Positions 1-11,775 of a stretch of 64,000 nt of DNA are shown piece by piece (the first letter of the stretch is position 1; each line of letters begins with the position of its first letter). This DNA is from Cucumis sativus. Its lineage: Eukaryota > Streptophyta > Magnoliopsida > Cucurbitales > Cucurbitaceae. Both the position numbers and the translations under genes were made by a program. The stretch is taken from the NCBI RefSeq assembly GCF_000004075.3, contig NC_026658.2, positions 15,736,075 through 15,800,074 of the forward strand, read 5' to 3'. The notes beneath the pieces were generated by a model. The model was not told where the DNA came from, made no database searches, and saw nothing but the letters and a program-made list of their open reading frames with translations.

Positions 1-2402
1 GACTTCTATTTAACTATAATGACTTAAATAACCTAGTCTTAATCCTTAGTGTATTATGAACTCCTTTTCACGAGGGATTGTCCTTTGATTTGTACGAGTG
101 AGAGTGGTCAGATTACCAACTGGATATGCTTATCATTTTAGATACAAGACTGAGTATGGAGCTGGAAACATAATCACACAAGATGGAATTCACTTCTTCC
201 CAACTTTAAGTTAAGTAGATGAGTGTTCCTACAAAGGGTGTCTCCGAGATTTGAACAAAAGGTCTTACCCTCTCTATGTCATGAGAGGGGTTTCTGTTTA
301 TTGGTTGGACCATAAACAAGTTGTTCATTAGAGAAGCACTAGTATTTAAGGATTGTGACTTGGGGGTAAAACACTAATTTGATCCATCTGGTGTTACGAA
401 CACTCGTGAAAGACTAATTTACTGTTATTGGTCTATATCCATGAACACATAAATATATCTACAACGAGAAGAGTTCAGTTGTAAGTCTTTAGTCGAGTGT
501 ACACGCAGTTAACGGATATTGATTAATGTGGTTAATGAGTTTAAGTCATTCATCTCATCTCGTTGTAGCTTATGACATGTATGTCCATTAGGTCGTCTTC
601 CTAGCTCGTAAACAGTAATGAGATTTATTTATATTGGTTGTAATTTGAAATGTTCAAATTTACTTTGGGAATTAGTATAATGTATAGTGATACATTATAA
701 TATAAAGTTTATGTTTTAATAAAACTTTATTATATAAGTTTATTTTTGGATATTTTTCAAAATTAATTTAAGAGATATAAAATTTTTGAGTGAGTTCAAA
801 TATTAATTTAATGTGAATTGGATTCATATTAAAATTATTGGTTCGGTGAGAAATTTATATTTGAATATAATTCAAATATTAAGTTAAATATAAGATATTT
901 AATTTAGCTATTAATTAATTGGATAATTATTTAATAGTTTAGTTTTATTTTATTTAAATAATTTAATTTAATTTAAAATTATAAGATGTTGGAGAAATAT
1001 TTATTAAATATAGTTTAAATGAAATATAGTTTAATTAATTATTAACTGATTAATTAATTTAAATTTTCTATTAATCTAGTGTTTTTTAAAATTAATAGAA
1101 TCACATAATTCTTCCATACTCCTTCAATAAAAGATAGTTATAAATATGTAAAAAAAAAAAAAACAGTTTTTCTTAATGAAGAAAAAACTAATGTTTTGCT
1201 GTTTGCAAAAATAGTTTTCTCTCTAAAACTTTTCTTATCCTAATTGGTTTCCACAAATCAATTTCATCACAGAGGATAGAAAGATCTCCGACAGGTGGTG
1301 TCCTCAAATTTAAAAATTTAGTAGATTCAGAGACATCAAATTACGTAAGTTTTTCTCTCTTTAATTTATACTTTATTAAAGCATGCTTAATAAGAAAACT
1401 AGTTTCTTAATATTTTTTTTTTTGTCAATGTATTGATATTTTGGAATTTCCAAATTAAATTGAGAAATAGTTCTGTAAAATTTTCTACTACCTAAGACTT
1501 TTATACATTTCATATTGGTGCTTTGACAAAGGTTACTCTATGCATATAACAGGAGAGAATATTTTTCTAACTGATCTAAAGTCATGTAGTTTGGAACATG
1601 TTATTTATGGTGATTGTGCTAAAGAAAGAATAATTGACAAAGAAAAACTTCAATATCTTAGACTTCCTCCTTTTAATGATGTTATTTGATGTTATTCTTG
1701 TGGAAGGCTTAATAGTAAGTATCAAAATGTTAATTTCTCGAAAGGAAGATGTCTAGTGACTAATAGTCATAAGTCTCTCTTCATGCATTATAGATATACA
1801 ATCTTAGGGTAATTGTTACTTGTGGACTCCTAATGTTTTTAATTTTGGATGCAACATCCCAAAGTACAATGAAGTTATGTTTTTTCCTTAGAAATGTAAA
1901 ATTTTCTTATAGCAACTAAAGTGCTTTTATATAGGAAAGTCAGAGTGACTCAAGTTATTTTTTTAGAAACAAGGTGAATACTTGTCAAGATTCTCAAGTA
2001 TACCTCACAAAGCTTGTAATTGGTTGTGTTGAGATATTGTTTGAGTCTCATGTGATGTGCGATGACATTATTGATAATATTGCTCTTGTTGAATCTGTAG
2101 GTAAAATCATTATTGTCTCATTTGAAAATTTGGTGAATGTTAAATATCTTTATTTGGACAAGGATAGTAATAATGCTTCTATTAACATCAATTGTATCTC
2201 TGAGGTTAATAATAACGCTTTTATTATTGCTTCATCTAGGCATTTGAATAATTATTCTGAGAATGTGTTAAAGGATGATGACATTGTTTGTTCTGATGTG
2301 TCTTCTAGTGTAACTTCTGAAAATTGGCCTTATGATATTGGGGTGTTTGTGAAGTACTTGATTATTGATAATGTTCTAGTTGGTAAAAGTGTTGAGATAT
2401 GA
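1..2402. mobile_element. Fossil Ty1/Copia-type retroelement remnant
   Basis: Positions 1 to about 1500 resemble a long Copia-type terminal or leader region that I associate with cucurbit repeats (from memory). From about 1535 to 1850 the + strand gives pieces that match the GAG-pre-integrase segment of Copia polyproteins: a residue run like MHITGEN, then a stretch like VNFSKGRCLVT. Positions 1974-2402 form an open stretch with no ATG at its start and no family I recognise. It is probably more element interior. The element is clearly broken, with many breaks, is cut by the window edge, and looks old. No intact gene is claimed here. Confidence 0.6.
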
Positions 2403-3239
2403 TGGTCAAGATGATAGTGTATGTTAATATATTTTTGTGTTGAATGCTTGTGCCAATGCATCAATTGTGGAAAAAGATGATGTTGATTTTTTGTTATAGA
2501 AAAAAAACAGTTTTGGATTCAATGTTCTAAACGTAAAATGTATCGTAAAACATATATCATAAGTGTGAATTTTAAAATTACTCCACCACGTCTATCTAAC
2601 TCTCAACCAAAACTCTACTATATATTTATAAGTATAGCCTCATGGAAAAGTTCCAAATCGATCTTGTTATTATTATTTAATTTTTCAAAATAATGAATTT
2701 CATGAACGAATCTCTTAATTTTAAAGTATTCATCATTTAAAATAATAAATAGTATGATATATATATATGACATATATATATATGCATTCCATCATCACTT
2801 TTCCAATACCAAAGGGTATATTTCACACACTTCAATTAATTAGCCTACTAGCCCCAATGGTATTATTCAAACTACTAAATATTATAATATTTACATATAT
2901 TCTATGATAATATTTTTTATTTTCCCCCTTAGAAATTGAAAATTCAAATTGACAAGTACCTACAACCAATATTAAAATACCTAGTAATTCTCATATAATT
3001 TATTTTGATAATTTAATTTGAATTTTTGTATGAAGGTAGAATGTGTCGTAAATTTTTAGATACTATTTTAATTCTTAAAAAAAAATAAGTGTCACGCCAA
3101 TTTTTATTAGCAACGTTGATTGAAAAATTCGATAAAAGAATAATAACGAGATGAAATTTTGTAATGACAATTTCAAAAACGAAAAGTTGATGTGAATAAT
3201 TTTTTTTGATGTGAATAATTTTTTTTTAATGTGAATTGC

Positions 3240-3276
<37 letters not shown>
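3240..3276. repeat. (TAT)n microsatellite
   Basis: About twelve TAT/ATT units in an uninterrupted run. It is preceded at 3187-3236 by two and a half copies of a 20-bp unit of the form gatgtgaataattttttt. Confidence 0.95.
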
Positions 3277-3277
<1 letters not shown>

Positions 3278-5385
3278 AAGAATAAGCATACAATGTCATC
3301 ACTTTATAGCTATGCTTAATGTTTATAATTTAATTTTGAGACTTCCTTCTATGTTTACTTGTCTCTCTATCTAACATGAATTTAGTCAATGATCCACCAA
3401 CCATTGTTAACAACCACAATATCTTAAGTAACTTGAGCTTTTATATATAACTTTCAGTCTTTCACACATATCTTAAAACAAAAAAGAAAGAGAAAGAAAA
3501 AAGATTTACTTAGTCAACAATAGTCTATACAAAGAGATTTCAACTTAAAAATTGTTCGATTAATCATCAATAATTCCCCATATGAACTCTTGTATATAAT
3601 ATGATATAATGAGAGAAAATAGAAAGAAGCATATAGGCAGTCAAATCAAAAAGTCAAAACATGAACTCCATGGACTATTTGAACTTTTCATATTAGGGTT
3701 TTCATGGTCTAATTCTCCCTAAAGAATTCCCACCCAAAAAAAAAAGATTAAATGATGTTGATATTTTAAAAAATAATTAAATGATATTGATTGGTCATTG
3801 TTAATTAATTATATTTATATTCTCAAGATAATGACAAACTTTGGATGGGAAAATTCCCACAAATCATTTCCTTTACCTTTACCACCAATAATTTAAACAC
3901 TCTCTCTTCTTTGAATTGGAAGATCCTATATATATATTTGCTTTTTTTTTTTCTTTTTGTCTCTCTTCTTGGCAATTAATTATTAATTTAGGAAGAAACG
4001 TTCAAAAGAATCACAAATTCAAAGGTCTATTTTCTTTTGCGAAGTCTTTTGTTTCACTTTTCTTCGTTCATATATCTTCTTTGTTTTATATATATTTATA
4101 TGGTGTTTTAATGATTATTTTTTATTTTTTAAAAAAGAGATAGATTTGTTTACAGATATCAAGTATTAGTTTAGAAGAGTATTAATCAAAAAGATTATAT
4201 TGGAAGTTGTTCTCTACACATTGAATTCTATTGTTGAAAACCTATAGAGCAAAAGACTAAAGAAAACATGTGAATTGTAATAATTAATATGTTAACATGA
4301 GAAATGTAAGAGTAATTAATTTAACATTATAATTTTTATTCAAACTCTAGTGGGAATGTACAAGATGAAAAAGATGAAATTAATGACAAACTTAACTAAT
4401 AGTTTTTATGGTTGAATTTTCTTTAAGGATTTTTTAATGAGAAATTATTTCAATGAAGAAAATTAAAATTATTTCAATTAAGAAATGAGAGAACATTTAT
4501 ATGTAATTCTCTAATAGTTAAAATCACTTTTATAATTATTTTCAAAGATATAACTCTATTCAAAACCAATTTTGATAATATAAAATTGTATTTAAAATTA
4601 AATATTAAGTTTATTCTAAGTGATTGAAGGAGTGTTTCCAAACACGGTACATTATATGAAAATACCAAACTAAAAAGAAAAAGGAAAAAAAAAGTTGAGT
4701 TGCTTAGTAAAATGGGCCTTACAACAAAATTGATATAGTCGGCCCAATATAAAGTTTGAAGCCACCCTGGTTCTCAATTGGGCTGATCATGAACTTCGGC
4801 TGGGCCGCAACATGTTTTGGGTCGTAGCATGAATATTTTCAGATATATTGTTAGTTGGACGCAATATTACACAATTTTTTAAAAGTTTTGTGATAAACAG
4901 AAATTTTATAGATAAATCAAATGTGTTTTCAAGGTAGAATAAACGAGTAAATATACACAAACTAAACAAGGAATGATAAAATTATTAAGAATTGAGATGT
5001 AATCAACATTATTAAGAATCAGATAAGTAAGTGTAGAAAAAACATGAATAATCAAAGACGAAATTGAAATAAGATTGCTCCAATAACATTCATTACGTTT
5101 GTAGCAATAAATAAAGATTGATAATTTCCACGTGATTTTTTTGTAATGTAAATATGTGAGTTTAAAATTTGCATAGAAAAAAAATACATTTTTCATAGAA
5201 TATTGTTGAGAGAGTTGAAGTTTGGAACACCATTCATATTTGTGAAAATAAATTATTGATATTTGAAATACAAACTATTTCGTAAAAGTAATTGTAGCAA
5301 ACAAGATTTGAACTTAGAGTTAAAAAGTTGTGTAAAAAGCATGACCACTACAACAAAATTAGAGTTTTGACAAAAATAAGCTAAA

Positions 5386-5389
<4 letters not shown>

Positions 5390-5416
<27 letters not shown>
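5390..5416. repeat. (TA)n microsatellite
   Basis: An uninterrupted run of about 13 TA dinucleotides in intergenic DNA. Confidence 0.95.
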
Positions 5417-6119
5417 ACACTTCAAAATTAATATTAAAATATAAAAATTGATGATGTGGGGAGGTACGTGACCCTGACTCCTTTCTAAATCCGTCCCTAA
5501 ATCAAGTATAGGGAGTTTTTATTCTTTAGTGATTTTTTTGTCATAAAATATAAAAAGTTTGTATTTTTTATCATTATGGAAAAAAAACATTTTTGAAAAA
5601 GGGTTAAAGGAAATTATAATCACACTTTTAAAAATCCACCAAAAAGTAGGATGAAAAATTTACTAAATCTCTTGAATAAAAAAAGAAACGTATTAGAAAC
5701 ATTTTTTCAAATTTGAGTTCGTTTGGTATAATTTTTGTAATCAATCTTAGTAGAAAAAATTCATTCTTCCATTTTCTCTCTCTTTTTTTTTTGCCTTTAC
5801 GAACTAATTTAAGAAAAATATTGTAAAGGACACTAATACTTCATTTTTTTGTTTTTAGTTTGAGGAGTTAAGTTGGATTGAATATATTAAAATTTTACTA
5901 CACATAAAATTGAAGCCTATGATAGTTAGACACAAAATTCAAGATTTAAAATCTAATTGGCAACTTAATTAAGATAAAATCTCTAAATCACCTTTTAATT
6001 TTTCATTACATACTTTTTCTTGTAGTAAAAAAAACAAGACACAGTTACATTTTATTAAAACGTAGGGTTTAAAGGGAGAAATATATGTACATATTATAAC
6101 CTCTAATTCCATTAACGAT

Positions 6120-6353
6120 TTTGTATATATATTATATGATATTCTCCTATGATAATAACATTGTTCTATTCGAATCTTTTATCACATAAAATCTAGCTAA
6201 TACGTTGTCAGTAAACCATTTATATACTTTATTTTTGAAAGTATGTTGACGTGACATATAATAAATAAAATAACTAAAAATAATCTAAAAGCATAATAAG
6301 TTTTTTAAAGTACGTGTTGGGTTGACACGCGCTATAAGTTAAAAATATCAAAG
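6120..6353. repeat. Dispersed direct repeat, copy A
   Basis: The stretch from the TATATATTATATGATATTCT word to about 6353 recurs in the same orientation at 7379-7543. The best-conserved part is 6251-6352, which includes TTTTTTAAAGTACGT followed by TTGACACG. The copies differ at many positions, roughly one in five by eye. Probably part of an unnamed dispersed element. Confidence 0.6.
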
Positions 6354-6547
6354 ATAAATAACCGAATTAAATGTAAATTAAAATATCTTTTAATAACCAA
6401 ATTACATTTATTTAAAAGATAAATAAAATAAATGTGTTCCATACAACCTGGACATTATTGATTTTGAGCTATTTATCACTGTTGACTATGAACTCTTGTG
6501 TTGTCTTAGCTTCTCTTGATAAAGAAAGATAATTTTAGAATTTGAAT

Positions 6548-6714
6548 GTTTAATATATATATTATATTATATGTGAGTATGTATATATAAATAATGAGAA
6601 AAAATGAAGTGTGTGGGACCCACGTATAGAAACAATGAGAAAATAAAATAATGTGGGGCCTACCCTATTTTTTTATATATGTTTCAAATTTTATATTATT
6701 TTTAGAAAGGATCC
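6548..6714. mobile_element. Terminal fragment of the Mutator-like fold-back family
   Basis: This piece matches the outer part of the right arm of the complete element at 45869-47323: a TTTAATATATATATTATATTATATGTGAGT-like block, an AATGAGAAAAAATGAA block, a GGGACCCACGTAT-like block, and a terminal segment ending in GGATCC. About 90 bp present in the complete arm are missing and I found no opposite arm. It is therefore a solitary, internally deleted end. Confidence 0.6.
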
Positions 6715-7378
6715 CAATAAATGATTGATTTAATTTATTTTTAGGTAAACTTTTTTTTATTATTATTTAACTAATTCATAAAGCAGAGAGATCAAAGGAG
6801 GAGGAAAATACTATTATTTGTTGGGGCTTATGGCAGATTTTGAACACTAAACATCTATTTTTTTTAATATTGATCAGATCTTCAACACCCAACCTTGTTA
6901 AATATATACAATATTAAATTAAATATTTTTTTAACTACAATAAATCTCCGACTGCAATATTTAAATAACTAAATATTTCTTTTAATATTTCTTTTAAATT
7001 AATGTAATTTATTTATTAAAAAATATTTTAATTTATATTAAAATTTTTATTACATGTCATTATTAATAATTAAAAAAATACATAATATTTTTAATAATTA
7101 AAAAAGTACAATTATATATTTTCATACCATTATAAATTTTCAAAATAACTAAATTGGAGAAAGAAGACAATGCCTTGAGTTGAACCTCAGACAAAGGAGA
7201 GAGAAAGAGAAAGTAATGTCTTGGGTTTCAACACAAGATAAAGGAAAAAGAAAAAAAAATACTTTTTAAAATTATTAAAAACTATAATATTATAATAAAT
7301 ATTTTTCAAAGTACATTAAATCTCAAAATATTTTTTTCATTTAAAATATTTATATTAAACCTCCTATTAAAACCTCTA

Positions 7379-7543
7379 TATATATTATATATGATATTCT
7401 TCTTTAATAATACACCTTATTTTTAGGAGTGCACTCACGTAACATACAATAAATAAAATAATTAAAAATAATTGGGTGGTATAAGAAGTTTTTTAAAGTA
7501 CGTATTCTGTTGACACGTGTTATAAGTCCAAAATATCAATATA
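7379..7543. repeat. Dispersed direct repeat, copy B
   Basis: Second copy of the repeat at 6120-6353, same orientation, about 1.2 kb away. Its best-conserved segment is 7438-7539. Between the copies, 7150-7245 holds a further local duplication (two variants of an ACAATG...CTTGRGTT...ACAMRRR block). Confidence 0.6.
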
Positions 7544-7780
7544 TTCCAATTGAAATATCAAAGAATATGTTTTGGAATTTCAGAAGTGTTATAAAGAAAG
7601 AGATTGGGTTAGATGAGTTAAATTTAAAGGTTGATAGCAGTGTGTCTTGTGACCAATATATCTGCCACAAAATTAAATAAGTAAAAGTGACAAATTTTTA
7701 GGGTTTTAATGAAATACACGAGAACTCCATAATTTCTCCAGCTGTTTCAACTCCTTATTTTTCAACCAACTTCCCTTTTA

Positions 7781-7920
7781 ATGATCTTATCTCCTAAACC
7801 CTATTTTTCTCTTTCTCATTTACTTTTCAAATGATCTTATGGAACACCAAGATGATGATCGCCAATCCTATGTCCACCACCATATTGCTAGGAAACTCAA
7901 CTTCAATGCCCCTCTTTTGA
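7781..7920 (+). promoter_or_regulatory. Two overlapping upstream ORFs before the DUF688 start
   Basis: An ATG at 7781 opens a 17-codon ORF that stops at 7832-7834. That stop overlaps a second upstream ATG at 7831, which opens a 29-codon ORF ending at 7918-7920. The second ORF overlaps the main ATG at 7839 in another frame. Both upstream ATGs lie in the same 10-mer (ATGATCTTAT), 50 nt apart. If the transcript begins upstream of 7781 they could reduce translation of the main ORF. The transcription start is not visible. Confidence 0.45.
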
Positions 7921-9275
7921 CCACACGTCGCCCGGCCGCTAATGTCGATCTCGATCGCCTCAGTATCTCTGGGTCTGCAAGAATATCGTTGTCAACAACT
8001 AGTGATCGAGTTCCATTTTGTTGGGAGCAAGCTCCGGGCAAGCCTAAGGAGTATGTTGAGAGATGTCACGCTGCTGCTCATGGTGGTGACGCCATCACTC
8101 CTCGTCCTACGCTTCCGCCTGGATGGTGGCGACCACCCGTTCAAACAAGTAAAGCTTTATAAACTATTTTTCATTGGTAGATTATATAATTATTTTGATA
8201 TATGTCGTTATGTTATATAAATTTAGTTTAAATATATCATTTTTACTCGTTTTAAATTTCGTTTGTAGGATTTGAATTTAATTAATTTTAGTTTAATTTC
8301 ATTTAGTTTTAGAGTTTGAATTTGCATGAAATGTCTCCTACTAACTCAAAATTCATAAATTTTCTAATAATATTGATACATTTATTCACAACAACTTCAT
8401 CAACTCGTATTAGAATTTAGGATTTAGGGTTTAACCAATAAAAAAAATATATACTTGTGATACTCATGTTTAACCCGGATAAAATTAAAATTTTAGAAAA
8501 CTAAACCTAAATCAGTCAACATATATTGATAATATAAAACTATAACCCAAATTAAAATTATCCCCATATCATTAAAATCATTTTGGGATTAGTTTATACT
8601 TGCCTTTTCTATTTATATGTATTGTGATTTAAGATAGATTATTTTATAGGAATTCTATAACAATGTGTTATATTATGTGTTTTACTAATAAATAACATTG
8701 TGTCGAATCCAAGCTATATCTCAATTTTCTCCCTCTATCAATTTGCAGGAAGAAACTCTAGACATCTTCATTGCAACGATGGTCATAGATGTGATGACAA
8801 TGTAGATGTTGATGACGATAATGACGAAAATTCCAGCGGCAGTGGGTATGTCTTGTCTGATGTCATGGATGTCTTCTCATTATCAGAGGCCATTGACATA
8901 GTTGAGAAGGCCGAGAAAGCGCGTAAATTTTCCGATGAGTTGAACCTAAAGGAGTTAAAGCTATACGAAGAAGAAGAGGAAGAAGAAGAAGGGAAAAACA
9001 ACGGTAATTACAACTGCTCATCAAATTTCATGATCGAGCGGTTTCTACCCGACGCGACAGCATTGGCAGCATCGTCGATGTTGAACCGCCATGCTTTCTC
9101 ACCACAGAGGGTGGCGAAGCGGCCATTTTCTCCGCCGAAAGGTTGTGGGCTAGTCGTGTTGTTTCCATGGCGGATAAAGCACCACCATCAGCTGTGTGGG
9201 GTGAAGAGTCCGGTGAGGGACGGTGGTCGGAGCCTGGGATCAAAATCTTCAGCAAAACAAAAGAAACATCATTAG
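7839..9275 (+). CDS. DUF688-family protein
   Basis: Two exons, 7839-8148 and 8749-9275, give 278 residues. The intron is GT-AG in phase 1. Two motifs identify the plant DUF688 family. Near the N terminus (residues 57-70) is RVPFCWEQAPGKPK, followed by a proline-rich PRPTLPPGWWRPP run. Around residues 197-213 is FMIERFLPDATALAASS. Between them lies a long acidic stretch: an Asp run near residues 122-130, a VLSDVMDVFSLSEAIDIVEKAEK segment and a Glu run at 177-184. The C terminus is basic (ends KQKKHH). There is no signal peptide or membrane segment. The biochemical function of this family is not known to me. The start at 7839 has G at +4, but two ATGs lie just upstream in another frame. Family call is firm; exact start is less so. 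Confidence 0.85.
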
Positions 9276-11693
9276 ATATTTACTTTGATTTACTCCTTTT
9301 GACGACAAAAACACTAAATTAAATTGTCTCTTCCATATGTTGTATAAATTATACTAACGTAGTATACAAAAATGCATGCACAACATGATTTTAACGGTAG
9401 TTAATGTTGGAAGTTTTGCTGTGTTGTATGAATCTGATCATTTAAAAAAAAAAAAAAAAAGAAGTTGCCATGTGTGGCTGTTTTTTACTTAACATGACAG
9501 AGATATCAGATAGGTATGCAAGGGAGCCCCTAAGTATTTTTCTTTCTCATCCATCACCTTATATTTTTAGCATCTCGTCAAATTGTTTCATCACAATTTA
9601 TCATATTAATCTGAAAAAGATATTTTAATTCTTTATGATCATATGATTCAAAGCTGTGTTATATTGTTCAAGATGATAGAGTGAGGATTATTTCACCTAC
9701 CAAAAAATACTTTTAAGAGCAAAACATAGGCAAGAACGTCTTTGAAAAATAATATACGTTTGATTAAGTTTAGTATATAACCTTCATTCTTATTTTTTTA
9801 TTCACTTTAACTTGAAAGCTTAAGTGTATTTGGGGTTGCGCAAGTTGTAATGAATAATTGAGTAGTAATTTTGGGAGTGTTAAGAAAACTGAGGATATAT
9901 AGAGTTATTAATTCAAACCCCATTTTGGTAGAGTAACACAATATTTACAATCCTATCCTACTACCAATTTATAATGTTTAATGGGTCTTCTTTTATTTGA
10001 CATTATTAGAAACACTTTGGGTGTGGGGTGTATAGAAAACTAACAAACATGTGTACTATATAAGCACTTTTGATAAAATATAATTCAAACACATAAAGTG
10101 TTTTTATTTTAAACAATTTTATGAAAATTGTTTAAATGAAAATGATATTTTAAAAACCAATTTTTTCTAGTCAATCTAAATATATGAGCCTACAATGCAT
10201 AATGTCGTGCTTTACAAAAACCTTTTGAGTTATCTACAATATCTTGCTTTCCATCTACTCGACTTGATTTTGTTTTTTCAGTTAATCAAGTTAGTCAATT
10301 TATGCAATGATCCACCCTCGTGCATTTCACTTTGAAAAGTGTATGTATATTATGATAGCTTTAAGGCACCTCCCATCTTGGTTTTTCATTTCAAACCCAA
10401 TCAAGGCTTGTTGTCTTTTTTGGCTCCTATCTAATCTCTCTTCATCCATATCTGTAGAAAAGAAAAATTAGTGTCTCTATCCTTTATTGAAAATATCTTA
10501 ACTAATATAATCTACTAAAGTGTTTTGAGACACGATAATATTGTTTTTCTTGTGCACAAACTAATTTTATAACGTACATTATCTCTATTGTGCTTTAACT
10601 AAAACTACTTCTAAAGCCTAGTGATTATGTCAACTGTTTTGTGGCCTCCATGTTTTTTCTTCAAGAGTGGTCTATTTTATTATTACGTGACAGTATTCCT
10701 ACCATTTTCTCTACCTAATAAGGTTATATGGTTACACGCTCCTACACACACACATATATATATATTAAAATATAATATAATTTTGATCATTAACAAGATG
10801 ATACATAAAGAAATTTATGTTCAATTCCTCTATATGAAGGATTAAAGTTGTTGATTTGTTTACCAATATGTGACTCTCTCCACACAATCTTTTCGATTTT
10901 ATGGTGACAAAGTCTGTCATGGCTTCTCTCCCATTATAAATGATTCTCTTTTTAAATATTTTGTAATTTTTCTTTAAATGATCATATTAGCCAACCTATA
11001 AATAAGCATATGCAATCGATGTTCTTTGAACATATTGAAAATTGTAAAGTACGTTTAGGTAAGACTATTGAGTTTCATGAAAACTTTGTTTTATACCAAT
11101 TTAATACTTGTTTTGTTTTTCAAAATTAGTTATTTTATGAAGAAAAAAATTCGAATGTAATTTATTTTTAAGTTAGTCATCATTCTTACAAAATTAAGGA
11201 GTTTTCTTTAAGAAATTAAATCTCATGGGTAACAATATAGTTTTTAGTTTTTAATTATGGTATTTTTTTTAATTTCTTACAATGATTTTCATAAATAACA
11301 AAAACATTAAAATTTTAACGTGGATATAGTGTTTATAAACTTAATTGTGAAGAAAAATTGAAAAATAACGTTCCTTTTCAAATTATTGACAAAAATGGAA
11401 TTCATTCGAAAAAATAAACAAAAATAGGGTTGATTAGAAATTAAGCAAAATAATTTCAATTTTATTATTGAGAATTTGATTAGAAATTCAAAATTGGTAA
11501 GAAAATAATGAAATTGTGACTAAAATAATTATGATATAAACTAAACAATACTTTGGTTTGTAAATTTAAAACAATGTTTTAGAAGGAATGTTTATTTTTA
11601 CAGAAATAATTTTCTTTTCAAGTATATGATAAAAATAAATAAATCGAAAATAAAATTTAAAAACTTGTAAAAAAAATAATATAAAAAAAGTAA
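9276..11693. other. Intergenic DNA after the DUF688 gene
   Basis: AT-rich with no supported gene. It contains an A-run near 9442-9460, possibly in or after the 3' untranslated region. A hydrophobic open frame at 10621-10845 has no recognisable family and looks like chance. Confidence 0.55.
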
Positions 11694-11775
11694 CGTCAAC
11701 AGCAGGATTCGAACCTGCGCAGGCAAAGCCCAACAGATTTCGAGTCTGTCTCCTTAACCACTCGGACATATTGAC
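11694..11775 (-). tRNA. tRNA-Ser (anticodon CGA), copy 1
   Basis: Read on the minus strand this is an 82-nt class II tRNA. The acceptor stem GTCAATA pairs with TGTTGAC, including one T-G wobble. The D arm has the AGTGGTTAAGG box-A region, the anticodon loop CTCGAAA carries CGA (reads UCG), there is a long serine-type variable arm, and the T arm contains GGTTCGAATCC. The discriminator base is G, as expected for tRNA-Ser. A run of seven T on the transcribed strand (11683-11689) follows as the Pol III terminator. No intron. It differs from copy 2 only at acceptor-stem pair 4-69, which is A-T here and G-C there. Confidence 0.95.

Larger units (their letters stand above)
2403..6119. other. AT-rich intergenic DNA
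   Basis: I see no supported gene. It holds a (TAT)n microsatellite, a (TA)n tract, A- and T-runs, and near 4715-4810 several GGGCC/GGCCC words of the kind found in plant promoter Site II elements, with no gene model attached. Open frames here, such as 3916-4143, are low-complexity and hydrophobic and have no family resemblance. Confidence 0.6.

Noticed and set aside
1974-2402. 142-codon open frame as a host gene
   Set aside because: It has no ATG at its start, no recognisable family, and lies next to Copia-type remnants.
3916-4143. 75-codon hydrophobic ORF
   Set aside because: Low-complexity Phe/Leu/Ile sequence from T-rich DNA, no family resemblance and no supporting gene signals.
8783-9001. 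Serine-rich minus-strand ORF
   Set aside because: Antisense shadow of the acidic repeats of the DUF688 exon 2; the same holds for 22722-23102 opposite the GFLKNF-repeat gene.
9505-9535. Word resembling the complement of miR160 (GGTATGCAAGGGAGCCCC)
   Set aside because: The match needs an indel and several mismatches, there is no ORF of the ARF family here, and no partner arm for a precursor hairpin was found.
11566-11769. Minus-strand ORF starting MSEWLRRQTRNLLGFACAGSNP
   Set aside because: It is the translation of the tRNA-Ser gene. The same shadow protein appears at 13812-14108 over copy 2.
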